From: Apostichopus japonicus
Taxonomy: Eukaryota; Echinodermata; Holothuroidea; Aspidochirotida; Stichopodidae
DNA length: 64,000 nt
Assembly: GCF_037975245.1 (NCBI RefSeq)
Contig: NC_092565.1
Span: 8,342,999-8,406,998, forward strand
Reading direction: 5' to 3'
The notes beneath the pieces are model-generated. The model made no database searches. It was not told the DNA's origin and worked only from the letters and a program-made list of their open reading frames with translations. The stretch's first letter is position 1. Every line of letters begins with the position of its first letter. Positions 13,546 to 23,710 of the stretch are shown here, in pieces. The position numbers were made by a program, and so were the translations under genes.

Positions 13546-13799
13546 AACTGACATTGTTTCCAGTAATAACTCTTTTTGATATCAAGATAAAAATCTGACG
13601 TGTAAACGAAATATAATAAGATATTATACCTAGCTAATGTGTTCAGCCTATTGTTTCATGGGTTATTAATTACGTTAATCACGACCAAATAGTTCGATGG
13701 AAAAGTGGCATCCGTCTGTTTAAATATGATTAGGAAGTTTATTGACTGAACCATAAAATGTCATGAGTTTTCCTCTATCTGATATGGAACTTTTTTAAG

Positions 13800-14110
13800 T
13801 GCCAACGAGATGTTAATATAGTTTAGGTGAAATATCTTAATATCTTAATGTGTGGATTAAGATATCAAACCACAGAGATAGGAGGTGTTAATATCTCAGT
13901 TCACAATACGCTGAGATGTTGAAAGATTGATATACAAGATATTAATATCTCAATATCTGAACATTAAGATATTGAAATATTAAAATACGATATCTTTATA
14001 TCCTAATATATGTTCATTGAAGTGCTGATATACAAGATCGTAATATTTTAATAACTGTACATTAAGATATTGAGAATATTGACATCTTTGTATCTTTACA
14101 CGAAGATTCC
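13800..14110. repeat. AT-rich tandem/palindromic repeat
   Basis: Many copies of AAGATATTAATATCT- and AACATTAAGATATTGA-like words in both orientations, with cruciform potential. Confidence 0.7.
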
Positions 14111-16501
14111 TGCGTATCATTACATGATGATGTGAATGAAAGTAGTAAATATCAGCTCATCTTTGAGAGACGTCACTTGCCAAAATAATAATGTGACAGA
14201 GAATTATAAAGACACCCACTGGTCTAAACGCCCGCCTTAATATCTTCTTTCATTGCTGGGATATAAATTTTTGATTCCCAACAAATAACTATGACATTAC
14301 AACTGGTACATACATTAAATTGCCTTTGTTTTAGTTTCTTGTTCGGATAAGTATTAAAGCTGTGTACAAAATGTAGCTGTTCTGTATGGCACAGTATGAT
14401 GCGATCAACAAGTATTGCAAAATTTGTGTTATTCTTAAAGGTTAACTTAAAATTTCAATTTTAAAAGAAAACAAATGCCGATTGTTATTGATGTACTAAA
14501 CATGAAAATGAATAATGAGTGAGTGTGATGATTTGTCCCATAATCATCACGTATTACGTAACTAGCTGAGAAAGAGGAGGGGTGTTCTTATCTTTTACAA
14601 CTGGAAGTATACACAACAAAAAATAAAATACACAACAGAAGAAAATGAGTATAAAGATATCTGTGACTACTTTAAATACAACCTAAACAGAGTTTTCGAT
14701 ATCTATCCATGGCTGCTGTTAGGTAAACCCTTCGTCACTGCTATCGTATATAATGCAGTTTTTAAGCTCGTTTAGACCGAGAGAAGCCTTACCATGGTGA
14801 ATAGACTCCCCCCTCGGAAGTTATAATCGTCGATTAAAGTGGCCATAACGATTACCTGTTAATCACCTCCTCCCCACAGTTGGACCCACGTTAAAACCTG
14901 ATGCCCCATTTAACAACTAGTAATAAAATCAAAAACATTTAAGCTAAGTGATGATATTTTCTTCGAAAGTATTGTGTGGTTTAAAGTATTGCATTAAGGG
15001 AACCTCTGAATTAGCTCGTACAGATGAATGCAAATGAGGGTTTTTTAAAAATTTATTTCCCACGTGTATGATTTAACGATCAAAAGGTGAATATATGCTG
15101 CAGAGGAAGAGGTCGCAGGCAGCATCGATTTGCAAGCTCCAGTGATCAATAGTTGAATGTAAGTTATCGTCATATCAAAAGTCAAAAGTTAAAATTATTC
15201 TATATGCGCACAACGTTTTCTGTGTGGTGGAAAGTTGAAGGGGGGGGGGGGGTTAATTTGAATGCGACGTGGAAAGTAATGCTTGGTATATTTTGTCCAA
15301 CCTGAGGATTTTCCTGGTAAGTAATGTCCCGTTTAAAGTTTCTCCAGGGAAGGCGGGTGTGCAGTGTGATGTTATGCCAGTTCTAAAGTCAAGACCTGAT
15401 CTTTGCGTTGTATGGTCCTATTTCTTTGCACCCTAGTAAATACCACAACGGCCATATTATACATTCACGGCAGCTGTTCATCAAACGGGAAATACCGAAC
15501 ACAGAAACAGGGCAGTGTTCTATTATTTATGCCGGGGCATCGATCATGCGGGAAGCAACCCCCCCCCCCCACGGTGTGGGGTATCAAGAAGGAATTTTAT
15601 GCACTTTGTTGAACAGTATATGGATATTCCTGTAGCTGATGTTGCTTGCTTGAAAAGAATGTGCTGGAAATTGCTTCTCTTTAGGCCAAAACCACAACCT
15701 CTCATAGAATTCTGTATGGCGAATATAAGACTTTTCAGATTTAGTGGTAATCGTTGTGAATGCATCTGGCTAAAACAAAGTGAACTACGTCATCACCACA
15801 AGTCAGACGAACTGTTTTTTGTCTTTCTTTCTAATATTAAACGTACAAACTTATTACTTAACGAATTTAATATTCTACCGGAAGTTTCATTTTTGATGAA
15901 ATTCTAAGCACAGAGAGTCTACATAGCTTAGCAAGAATACCAAATGTATCAGATTTAAAGGATAATTCGATAATTATAATAGAAAAGAAAAGCTTTTGTA
16001 GAAGGTTTGCCGTTATAACATCACAAACCACCAACTGATGTCCACACACTAGAAAAAGAGGGTTTAACTATATTACATTCAATCAACCATATCTTTGGTA
16101 AAGGGCAATATATTGAGATGGGAGATGTAACTAATAATGTAGGCCTAAATCATCTTCCTTAAAAGCTGGTCATCAAATGGATTGAATAAAACAGCAAGAT
16201 GTTGACACGGTAAATACAGCAAAACTCAGTTTAAACAATGGAACAACGAACACACTGTGAGTATACTATGTCACCCTAACCATCCTGTATGTGAACAGTG
16301 GTTCTAAAATGTAGGATATCCAGTTAAATGAGTATATGCTATGTCACCATAGTTACCGGTGTACCTGTATTTGAACAGTGATTCTAGAATGTAGGATATT
16401 CAGTGATGTCACCCTAATTACTGATTAACTTGAATGTGAAATGTGGGATATCTAGTGATTTCATGCAGTAAAAATATGAAATAAATCATTTTGTTTTACA
16501 G
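14111..16501. other. Gene-poor region
   Basis: No credible exon. G-run near 15240 and C-run near 15558. The 130-codon frame at 15515-15907 lacks protein-like composition in its first third and has no splice context. Short duplicated segments (AGTATATGCTATGTCACC-like) lie at 16258-16400. Confidence 0.5.
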
Positions 16502-16835
16502 ATGGTTACAGATAATAACATTCCTCAAGAATTTGTTTTTATCAATAAAATGTATTTCAGTAGGCCCGACTTCCAATTGAAGAGCCTATTTGATTATTGC
16601 AAGGAGCATTCAACAGTATATGGGCCATGTGTCGTACGTCACTGGACTGGCAGTTTTTATACTATTTCGGTGGACCCGACGGCAGATTATATCAAGGGGG
16701 CATATCTGGATATCTATATGAATAACCAATGGACCCTAAACAGTACAAGAGGGCCTGTATTGGTTAGCTGGCTTTGGTTTACTTGTCACCGGACCCTGGA
16801 CACCAGAAGGACACTGTTTCGGCCGCGCCGGCCTG
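16502..16835 (+). CDS. Isolated possible exon, product unknown
   Basis: The + strand has a good acceptor (TTTTGTTTTACAG ending at 16501), then 111 codons without a stop, then a consensus donor CTG-GTAAGT at 16835/16836. The translation begins MVTDNNIPQEFVFINKMYF and includes DYCKEHSTVYGPCVVRHW; composition is protein-like up to about residue 75 and less so after. No partner exon could be found within several kb on either side, and no family is recognised. It may be an exon of a gene with very long introns, a remnant, or chance. Confidence 0.3.
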
Positions 16836-18963
16836 GTAAGTTCCCCGTTGTGTGCAGGGCATTCCAGTGACCGTCTTTTGATACGCTGTGTTTGAGGTTC
16901 AAAAGAAATGGGCACACTGGTTTAGGAGCGGTTTGTGGGGAAGGGGTGGGACGGGGAGGACGTGGACGGTGACGCAGGGGGTGCGCATAAGGTCACTGAG
17001 TTCATTTTTCGTTAAACATATTTCGTAATACTATTTGTGATGGCTTCTCAAAGAATTTGGATGAACGGCAATTGTTCCCCCTAACATCAAGTATGACTGA
17101 TATCCGTCCTCTTCTTCCTTGCCTACTTTTTTTTTCTGTTCTAACGATGAAAACTTTGCGCTCCGAACCCATCCAATTGCTTTCTTGTTTATCTCTTTAC
17201 TTTCCTAAACTTACCTGTCAGACCCTTTAAAAGGCCCGACTGATTGAGGAAAGTTCCCCTGCCGTTACACACAGACAAGTGATTGAACAGTCTATGGGGA
17301 TCAATGGCTGCGAGTGGAAGGAGGCAAGATTTATTCGCGCGATCAACACTAATTGTCGAGGCTTTACGAGCAGTTAGCTGACAAGCAAAATGCTCTAGTC
17401 ATGATAAATTTGTCGTCTGCCCATTTGACGGAAGCCCGACTACTCGCTGACAAATTTCCAAATGTCTTTGTCCCTAATATATCTTGAGGAATGCATGTAT
17501 TATCCTATGGTGTCACATTTAAGCCAAAAAGAAAGCTATTTCGAGCCTCAAATTCGAATGTTCTGAAGTAATTGATAAAGTTCTTTAATGCTTGCAACGG
17601 ATGGAAGGTAATGGGTGTTTGTTAAGTTGAATTAGTGCGCAATAGGTAACGGGGACTTCTATTTAACCGGCAATTTAACACAGTAAGACGAGGTAGTCGC
17701 AGCACTTATCTCAATTCTAATGGGAACATTACGGCGCAGCAAAGCGCTCGCCGACCGTGAAGACTTTAACAAGCTTGTTCCGACGGGAGTGATAATTCTC
17801 TTCTTCGCCGTCTCCTTGCCTCTCGGAGCCTTTACTGTTTTTACGTTGTCGATCTTTTCTCATTAATTCCTATTAGAAATTGATGTTTTTTGAAGAGATT
17901 GAATCATAAACATTTTGGCTCTTAAAAGGTCACATTTTATACATTTGGACGTTATAAATCCACCTTATAGGGTTTGAAGCAATTCAAGGTATCACAGATC
18001 AAATGGACGAGAAATCTCCAGAGCATTGAACTACAAGTGGTTTCATTTTTATAATGTTGTCCGTAAAAACAGTTCGAATTAGAAGCGATATGCGGGTTTT
18101 TATCGATATTTATTTATCGAATTGAACAAAAGGCCATTTCATGGGGAAATGCGTGGGAAATGAACAACTTCGAATGGGAAAACTTTGCGATACAAAGTAA
18201 TAAATAATTCTTGCTATACATTCACGAGGGCCGCTATTCATCAGAGTATATATTGATCAGTGGCAATGCAACTGCTTGAAAACACTTTGTATGAGAAATA
18301 TATGTTAAACGTTTTAAGGCTCAGTTTGTTTATTTTTAATAAAGATTTAACAACTTTAGGATATTCTTAATATCGAAAGATTTCTACTGAAAGTGCTACT
18401 GTTATTTTATTTATTTATCAAAATGGAAGTACAGGTGCAAATGTCACTAATATGTAATAATTTCAAATAGCTAAAGCTAATGGAATAAACGCGGGTTCCC
18501 GGGGGCGTAGCCAGCCTTCGTTGTGTGATGAGTAAACTCCATATGTCCCTATATTTTAAGAGTCAGAGACTTTAAGTTTGATTAACGCATCTATAGGTAT
18601 GACATTTCATGATACCATACAGGCCCTAGCCACTGATACACTGCGGGAACTGTAATAAAAAAAAAAAGTATAACTAAAATACACAATCTTGCACACCCTT
18701 CATCTCAGAATTCAGCCATACTGCGTGAAAACACAACTGTTCTAAGCATTTGTCAATAACAAACATTTTACTACCGATTTAAAAAAAATATCAAATAACT
18801 TAGGCTAAGTAACAATCCTGTTTGTATGTCACAAACATTATAATCTCTGTGTTGGTCGTATTAGATTACCATAGTACGGTATTCATTCAGGCCCGTAACC
18901 AGAGAATTTTAGGCTCGAGGTAGATCATAGGTTGGTGTATGTCCGTCTTGGGGGGGGGGTGGG
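16836..18963. other. Non-coding region with possible conserved regulatory sequence
   Basis: No exon recognised. The segment 17250-17900 has balanced, low-repeat composition unlike its AT-rich surroundings. A lone GGGGGCGTAGCCAGCC near 18503 resembles a hAT terminus without a partner. Confidence 0.4.
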
Positions 18964-19412
18964 CAGTGGCGTAGCTACGGGGGCCCGGGGGGCCCATGAA
19001 ATCGGCTGGCCCCCCCACTGCCCCCCCACTGGGAGTGGGGTAAAAAAATGTTGTAAAAAAAAAAAACACTCATCAGTGCAATTCACTAATATTTTTTGTT
19101 CAATAATTTGGGAAATAGAGTTACACAATTTTCTCGTCTGCATCTGGCAGAATAAGAATAATACAATATCTGCAGTAATCATGAGAATGGTCATACAGCA
19201 TGGCATGGCAATGGTCGATGCGACGATTGCGACCATACACCACGAACCTTGTGCATGTGCTGCGCGATATCGATATCTGCTGAAAATATGTTAAGTGCTT
19301 CCACCTAGCGCAACAATCTATCAAAAGATTGGCTCCGTTTGTACTGAGCCGAGGTATCAGGTATTCATATATTGCCTCGAGTCAAATGAATATATGTCGA
19401 GATGAAATGGGG

Positions 19413-19461
19413 GTGTAGGCGGTTTTACACTATCTAACGCAACGTAGTCGCCAAGAACCTG
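19413..19461. repeat. 49-bp direct repeat, left copy
   Basis: Identical at all 49 positions to 20584-20632 and placed exactly at the 3' end of the Penelope-like fragment. Confidence 0.95.
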
Positions 19462-19579
19462 AAGTATTTTTAAGGGAGGGCCCGAGGAACATGAACTTAT
19501 AGCATGCTCCTCATGGTGAAACATAATTGCACCTATTAGGTGAATTGAGTGTACTTTTAATAGTAGGAAAGACTAGCGT

Positions 19580-19651
19580 AGGTTCTTATGACCAACTAGA
19601 CCGGTTTCTGCTCTCAAACTTTATAGGAGGAGCTTCATCAGTAGTAAGCCT
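19580..19651 (-). ncRNA. Hammerhead ribozyme-like motif of the Penelope element
   Basis: On the minus strand the conserved core CTGATGA (19641-19635) and GAAAC (19608-19604) are separated by a possible stem II (GCTC pairing with GAGC). They are followed by a possible short stem III (ACC/GGT) and a GTC cleavage triplet. A partial stem I can be drawn between AGGCTTA upstream and TAAGAACCT downstream. Pairing next to the core is imperfect (A opposite A at the base of stem II), so activity is doubtful. Penelope-like elements are known to carry hammerhead motifs in their terminal regions, which supports the reading. Confidence 0.45.
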
Positions 19652-19726
19652 TTGAATATTTTATATTCGGCATGAGCGTCTCGTTCTCAAAATGCATCTA
19701 TTTTCTGTGCACGAGTTTTTATGGAC

Positions 19727-20583
19727 TCATAGTGCAGCTATAAGAGCATCTAAAAGAGCTTCGTGTGAACCTTCAGAGTCAGCTGATTCTTCGTTAGTAC
19801 GAAACCTTGAGTTAACAAGTAAATCTTTGAGATTTTGGGCCCTTTCGTAGGCAAGAATCGGTTCTTTTGGAAACAGTTTGGATAATTCCGCGTGTTGCGA
19901 AATTAAGTGCCAATGTTTCAAAAGTGCTTCTTTCAAATGCGTGGTTTTGATATGGGGTGTATAGGTAAGCTTGAACACCAGTGGTGGTTCCTTTTGTTTA
20001 GGTTTGGTAGTGAGGTAATGCCTACGGTTTTCAAATTTTATGCCTTTCGTGGCTGAGGCAATTTCCTCTTTCTTATAGTTACGGAGTAACAGTTTCTCTG
20101 TGAACGCGTTCTTTTTCTGCAAGAAATCAGTCTCGTTGTTACAGACACGTGCGTATCGTAATATTTCCCCTTTAATGAAGCCTTTAAAAGTGGCAAGTGG
20201 GTGTGCAGAGTTTCTGTCGAGGTATTGGAAGGTTTCCGTGGGTTTGGTGTAGACTTTAGTGTCTAATAACCCATTGGTTTCGAACCTTGGACCTTTGAAG
20301 ATTTTCAAATCTAGGTATGTTACCTCAGTGTGTGATATTTCTACCGTAAACTTTAAGAAGCGGTGAATTTCATTCAACCTTTTTACTAGTTGTTCAAGTT
20401 CCTGATGTGTACCGTCGTAGAGCAATAGAATGTCATCTCTATAGCGGAGCCATTTTAAGATTTTATTATCTGTCGGTAAAATCTGGTTTTCAAGTCTATG
20501 CATGACGATATCGCAGATTTCCGGAGAGGCTTGGCTACCCATGGCGCAACCGGGTGGCTTCCAAAATTTGCAGAATGTGATTT
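19727..20583 (-). pseudogene. Penelope-like reverse transcriptase, C-terminal part
   Basis: An open frame runs from the truncation point near 20583 to a stop at 19727, about 285 residues. It starts with FCKFWKPPGCAMGSQASP, the RT region corresponding to motif B. An internal ATG at 20542 gives 271 residues. After that ATG come LRYRDDILLL (the YxDD active-site motif, residues about 32-41), then TYLDLKIF (about 75-82) and KPTETFQYLDRNSAHP (about 100-115), all hallmarks of Penelope-like RTs. The upstream catalytic motifs (including the first Asp) are missing through 5' truncation, so the copy cannot be active. The downstream part is Lys/Glu-rich. The GIY-YIG domain expected in full-length canonical elements is absent. 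The long intact frame suggests a fairly recent insertion. Confidence 0.8.
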
Positions 20584-20632
20584 GTGTAGGCGGTTTTACA
20601 CTATCTAACGCAACGTAGTCGCCAAGAACCTG
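20584..20632. repeat. 49-bp direct repeat, right copy
   Basis: Identical to 19413-19461; abuts the truncated 5' end of the Penelope-like fragment. Confidence 0.95.
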
Positions 20633-21184
20633 GCGCCAACTTCCCTCAAGTTAAAAGTCTGGCTGAGTTGGCAAGGCCAGTCAGCATGAAAGAGAAAAAA
20701 CTTTTTTTGCATTTCTGTCACCAAAGTTGCACATCTTTTTGGTTGCTATTTTGCCTCACAGGTGCCATCTCCTGCGATCTGGGGGTGCTGAAATCTCAAA
20801 TTTTCTCTGTGCGCTCCGCGCCAACCAAGGTGGCGCTCCGCTTAGATAGTAACCTCCGGCCCCCCACAAGAAAGAACAGCCCCCCATGACCCCCACTCAA
20901 AAAATCCTAGCTACGCCACTGCGGTCTAAGTGGGGGGGGGGGGGGGTCCACTCCCAATTGAGAAACTGTTGTATCGGTGAGGGGACTGAGATGTAAAATA
21001 GTGCCATCATTTCTGTAGGTTAACACCGTTAGGATACCACCTAGTGAAGAAAACTATAGAGTTAGGTTCTGGCGTCATACCACAATTAATTGCTTCATTG
21101 ACTTACACACTAAATTTGTCACTTTCCAACTGAATGTTCTACCCTTCATTCGAGTACAGGTACACTGAAAACTTAAATTGGTTC

Positions 21185-21550
21185 ACCGACTAACATAACG
21201 TTAGTCCATCTGGTGCCTCTCCCGACTAACAAAGCCTTAGTCAGTTGCTATACCGACTAATTTATTCCTTAGTCAGTTGGATTTCTCAGTCGGTCATCTT
21301 AGTCCGTCAGCTTAGTCGATCAACAATTTCTTAGTCGGTAAATGTATGTTAGTCAGTTACATTAGTTCGTGACATTAGTCGGTCTTTACCGACTAATTTA
21401 TATGAGCCACCGACTAGTTTATAGCAGGTTTTACATTAGTCAGGATGGTGCCTCTCCCGACTAACCTTTCTTAGTCGGTATCGACTGACTAGTTGCACTG
21501 ACTAGAATCACTGAAAGAATTAAACCCGACTAGTTTCACTGACTAGCATC
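21185..21550. repeat. Sub-terminal array of ACCGACTAA motifs
   Basis: More than ten copies of GACTAA/TTAGTC-type 8-10-mers in both orientations, irregularly spaced, within 370 bp of the left end of the CACTG element. In CACTA-type elements such motifs bind the transposase; here that role is inferred. Confidence 0.7.
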
Positions 21551-22180
21551 ACTGAAAGAAAAGAGAGTAGAAGAAACACAAATAATGTGTACGTTGGCAG
21601 TATTTATTTCTGATAAATCTTCTGATGTCTACAAAGGCTGACTTTCGACAGATAGAGAAGAAATCACTGTAAACAAAATCTGAAAATATGATTTTATTCC
21701 AAGAAAGTTAAGACAAGTTAATGGATCAAACATGAATCGCAAAAGTATAGCACTGCACAATAATGCAAAGTTGAATCTTGGGCAAGGGTTCCTCATGACT
21801 TTCGTTTTAAAGTGGTACCCCAAATCGACACCAGTTAAGTCTTCACAAACAAAGAGTGTTTCTCTTAACTACAAATGGCCTCCCACTTGTCTTCAGGAAG
21901 CCAAAATCTGCACCATTATTGACCTGTGAACAGAAAATATGATATACGTGTAAGCACAGATACAGATATAGCACATGATAACTCACATTATCATAAACAT
22001 ACATTTACATTAAAATTTTATAACATATTGTGAGGTATACATTTAAATCTAGGTCACTCAAATTATAAGCCAGGAATAGCAGCTTTACCAAATAATTATT
22101 AGCTTTGCACAGCATAACACCAAGTTATTTTTCAAAGCTTAATAATTATGTTAATCATGTTAACAATGATCCCAATAGAC

Positions 22181-23710
22181 CGGGAGCCCAGAGGGTTTGG
22201 TTAGCTGGGAAGGTAACCAATTGCCTGGTACATCACAATGTTCACAGTGCATTCCTGTATATGAAACCAGACGACTGGCAAACCGACTGTGGTGGGTGTG
22301 GCTGGGAGAGCAATTTTAAAGTCACCTAATAGCTAACCTAGATCAGCTTTCATGGTAACCGCATCAAAGTAAGAACAATGTGTCAGGTATGGCCCCAAGA
22401 GCAACAAATGGCCATCGCCAGTAATTATTGGTGGTGGGGTACCCCTGCCAGTGATCAACAATTGACCCCTCACGGCTGACCTAGGTCAGCTCATGAGGTA
22501 ACCACTTGAAACCTACTGGAAAATGTTGGTTAGGACTTCAGATACAACTGATGGGCAATGCCAGTAATTTTTATTGGTGGGGTACCCCTGCCAGTAGACC
22601 CCCAAAATGCCCATCCCCCATTGACCTAGATGAGCTCATGATGTAACCAGTTGAAAACTACTGGAAAATGGTATCACTTCATATGTAAGGGATGGGCATT
22701 TCCAGTAATTTATATTGGGGGGGGGGGGGTGTACCCCTGCCAGTAGACCCCCAAAATGCCCATTCCCTCATTGACCTAGGTCAGCTCATGAGATAACCAG
22801 TTGAAAAATTACTGGAAAATGATAGGTATCACTTCATATGTAAGGGATGGGCATTTCCAGTCATTTACATTGGTGGGGTAACCCTGCCAGTAGACCCCCA
22901 AAATGCCCATCCCCCATTGACCTAGATTAGCTCATGAGGTAACCAGTTGAAAACTGCTGTAAAATGATTGGCAGGACTCTATATGTAAAGGATGGGCATT
23001 TCCAGTAATTTATATTACTGGGGTACCCCTGCCAGTAGACCCCCAAAATGCCCCCCCCCCCCCTCATTGATCTAGGTCAGCTCATGATTTAACCAGTTGA
23101 AAACTACTGGAAAATGATTGACAGGATTCTATATGTAAGGGATGGGCGGACTCTGGCAGTGGAGGCCACCAATATAAAATACTGGAAATGCCCATCCTTA
23201 CATATGAAGTGATACCTATCATTTTCCTGTACGTTTCAACTGGTCAAATCATGAGCTCACCTAGGTCAATGAGGGGATGGGCATATTGGTGGTCTACTGG
23301 CAGGGGTACCCCACCAATAAAAATTACTGGCAATGCCCATCCCTTGTATCTGAAGTCCTAACCAACATTTTCCAGTAGGTTTCAAGTGGTTACCTCATGA
23401 GCTGACCTAGGTCAGCCGTGAGGGGTCAATTGTTGATCACTGGCAGGGGTACCCCACCACCAATAATTACTGGCGATGGCCATTTGTTGCTCTTGGGGCC
23501 ATACCTGACACATTGTTCTTACTTTGATGTGGTTACCATGAAAGCTGATCTAGGTTAGCTATTAGGTGACTTTAAAATTGCTCTCCCAGCCACATCCACC
23601 ACAGTTGGTTTGCCAGTCGTCAGGTTTCATATACAGGAATGCATTGTGAACATTGTGATGTACCAGGCAATTGGTTACCTTCCCAGCTAACCAAACCCTC
23701 TGGACTCCCG
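22181..23710. repeat. Long inverted repeat (foldback), arms of about 550 bp
   Basis: The left arm (22181 to about 22730) is matched in reverse complement by about 23160-23710; for example CGGGAGCCCAGAGGG at 22181 pairs with CCCTCTGGACTCCCG ending at 23710. Identity appears high over the outer 400 bp. The loop (about 22730-23150) consists of further copies of the arm's inner 150-bp unit. The ORFs in both arms are the same stretch read in mirror image and are not genes. Confidence 0.9.
22549..23150. repeat. Tandem repeat of about 150 bp inside the foldback
   Basis: Units marked by GATGGGCATTTCCAGTAAT and CCCTGCCAGTAGACCCCCAA recur near 22549, 22691, 22846, 22991 and 23141 (spacing 142, 155, 145 and 150). 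Each also contains GACCTAGGTCAGCTCATGA. Confidence 0.85.

Larger units (their letters stand above)
19462..20583 (-). mobile_element. 5'-truncated Penelope-like retroelement
   Basis: Minus-strand fragment of a Penelope-like element carrying the C-terminal half of its reverse transcriptase and a 3' tail. It is flanked by identical 49-bp direct repeats (19413-19461 and 20584-20632). These are either a long target duplication or the terminal pieces of the pLTR arrangement usual in this class. It sits within a hAT-like element, so it inserted later. A hammerhead-like motif lies in the 3' tail. No GIY-YIG endonuclease domain was found. Confidence 0.75.
18964..20921. mobile_element. hAT-like DNA transposon (non-autonomous), interrupted
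   Basis: The ends are inverted: CAGTGGCGTAGCTA at 18964 and its complement TAGCTACGCCACTG ending at 20921. CAGTGGCGTAGC-type termini are typical of hAT elements. No transposase ORF is present. GC-rich blocks of C and G runs lie just inside both ends. The interior is interrupted by a Penelope-like insertion (about 19413-20632). Both insertion flanks are G-runs preceded by CGTCTT or CGGTCT, so no clean 8-bp target duplication can be read. Confidence 0.65.

Noticed and set aside
15515-15907. 130-codon frame as a gene
   Set aside because: It begins in a C-run with poly-Pro translation, has no splice context or domain, and overlaps equally long frames on other strands.
18503-18519. GGGGGCGTAGCCAGCC as the end of another hAT element
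   Set aside because: No matching inverted end or target duplication was found within 2 kb.
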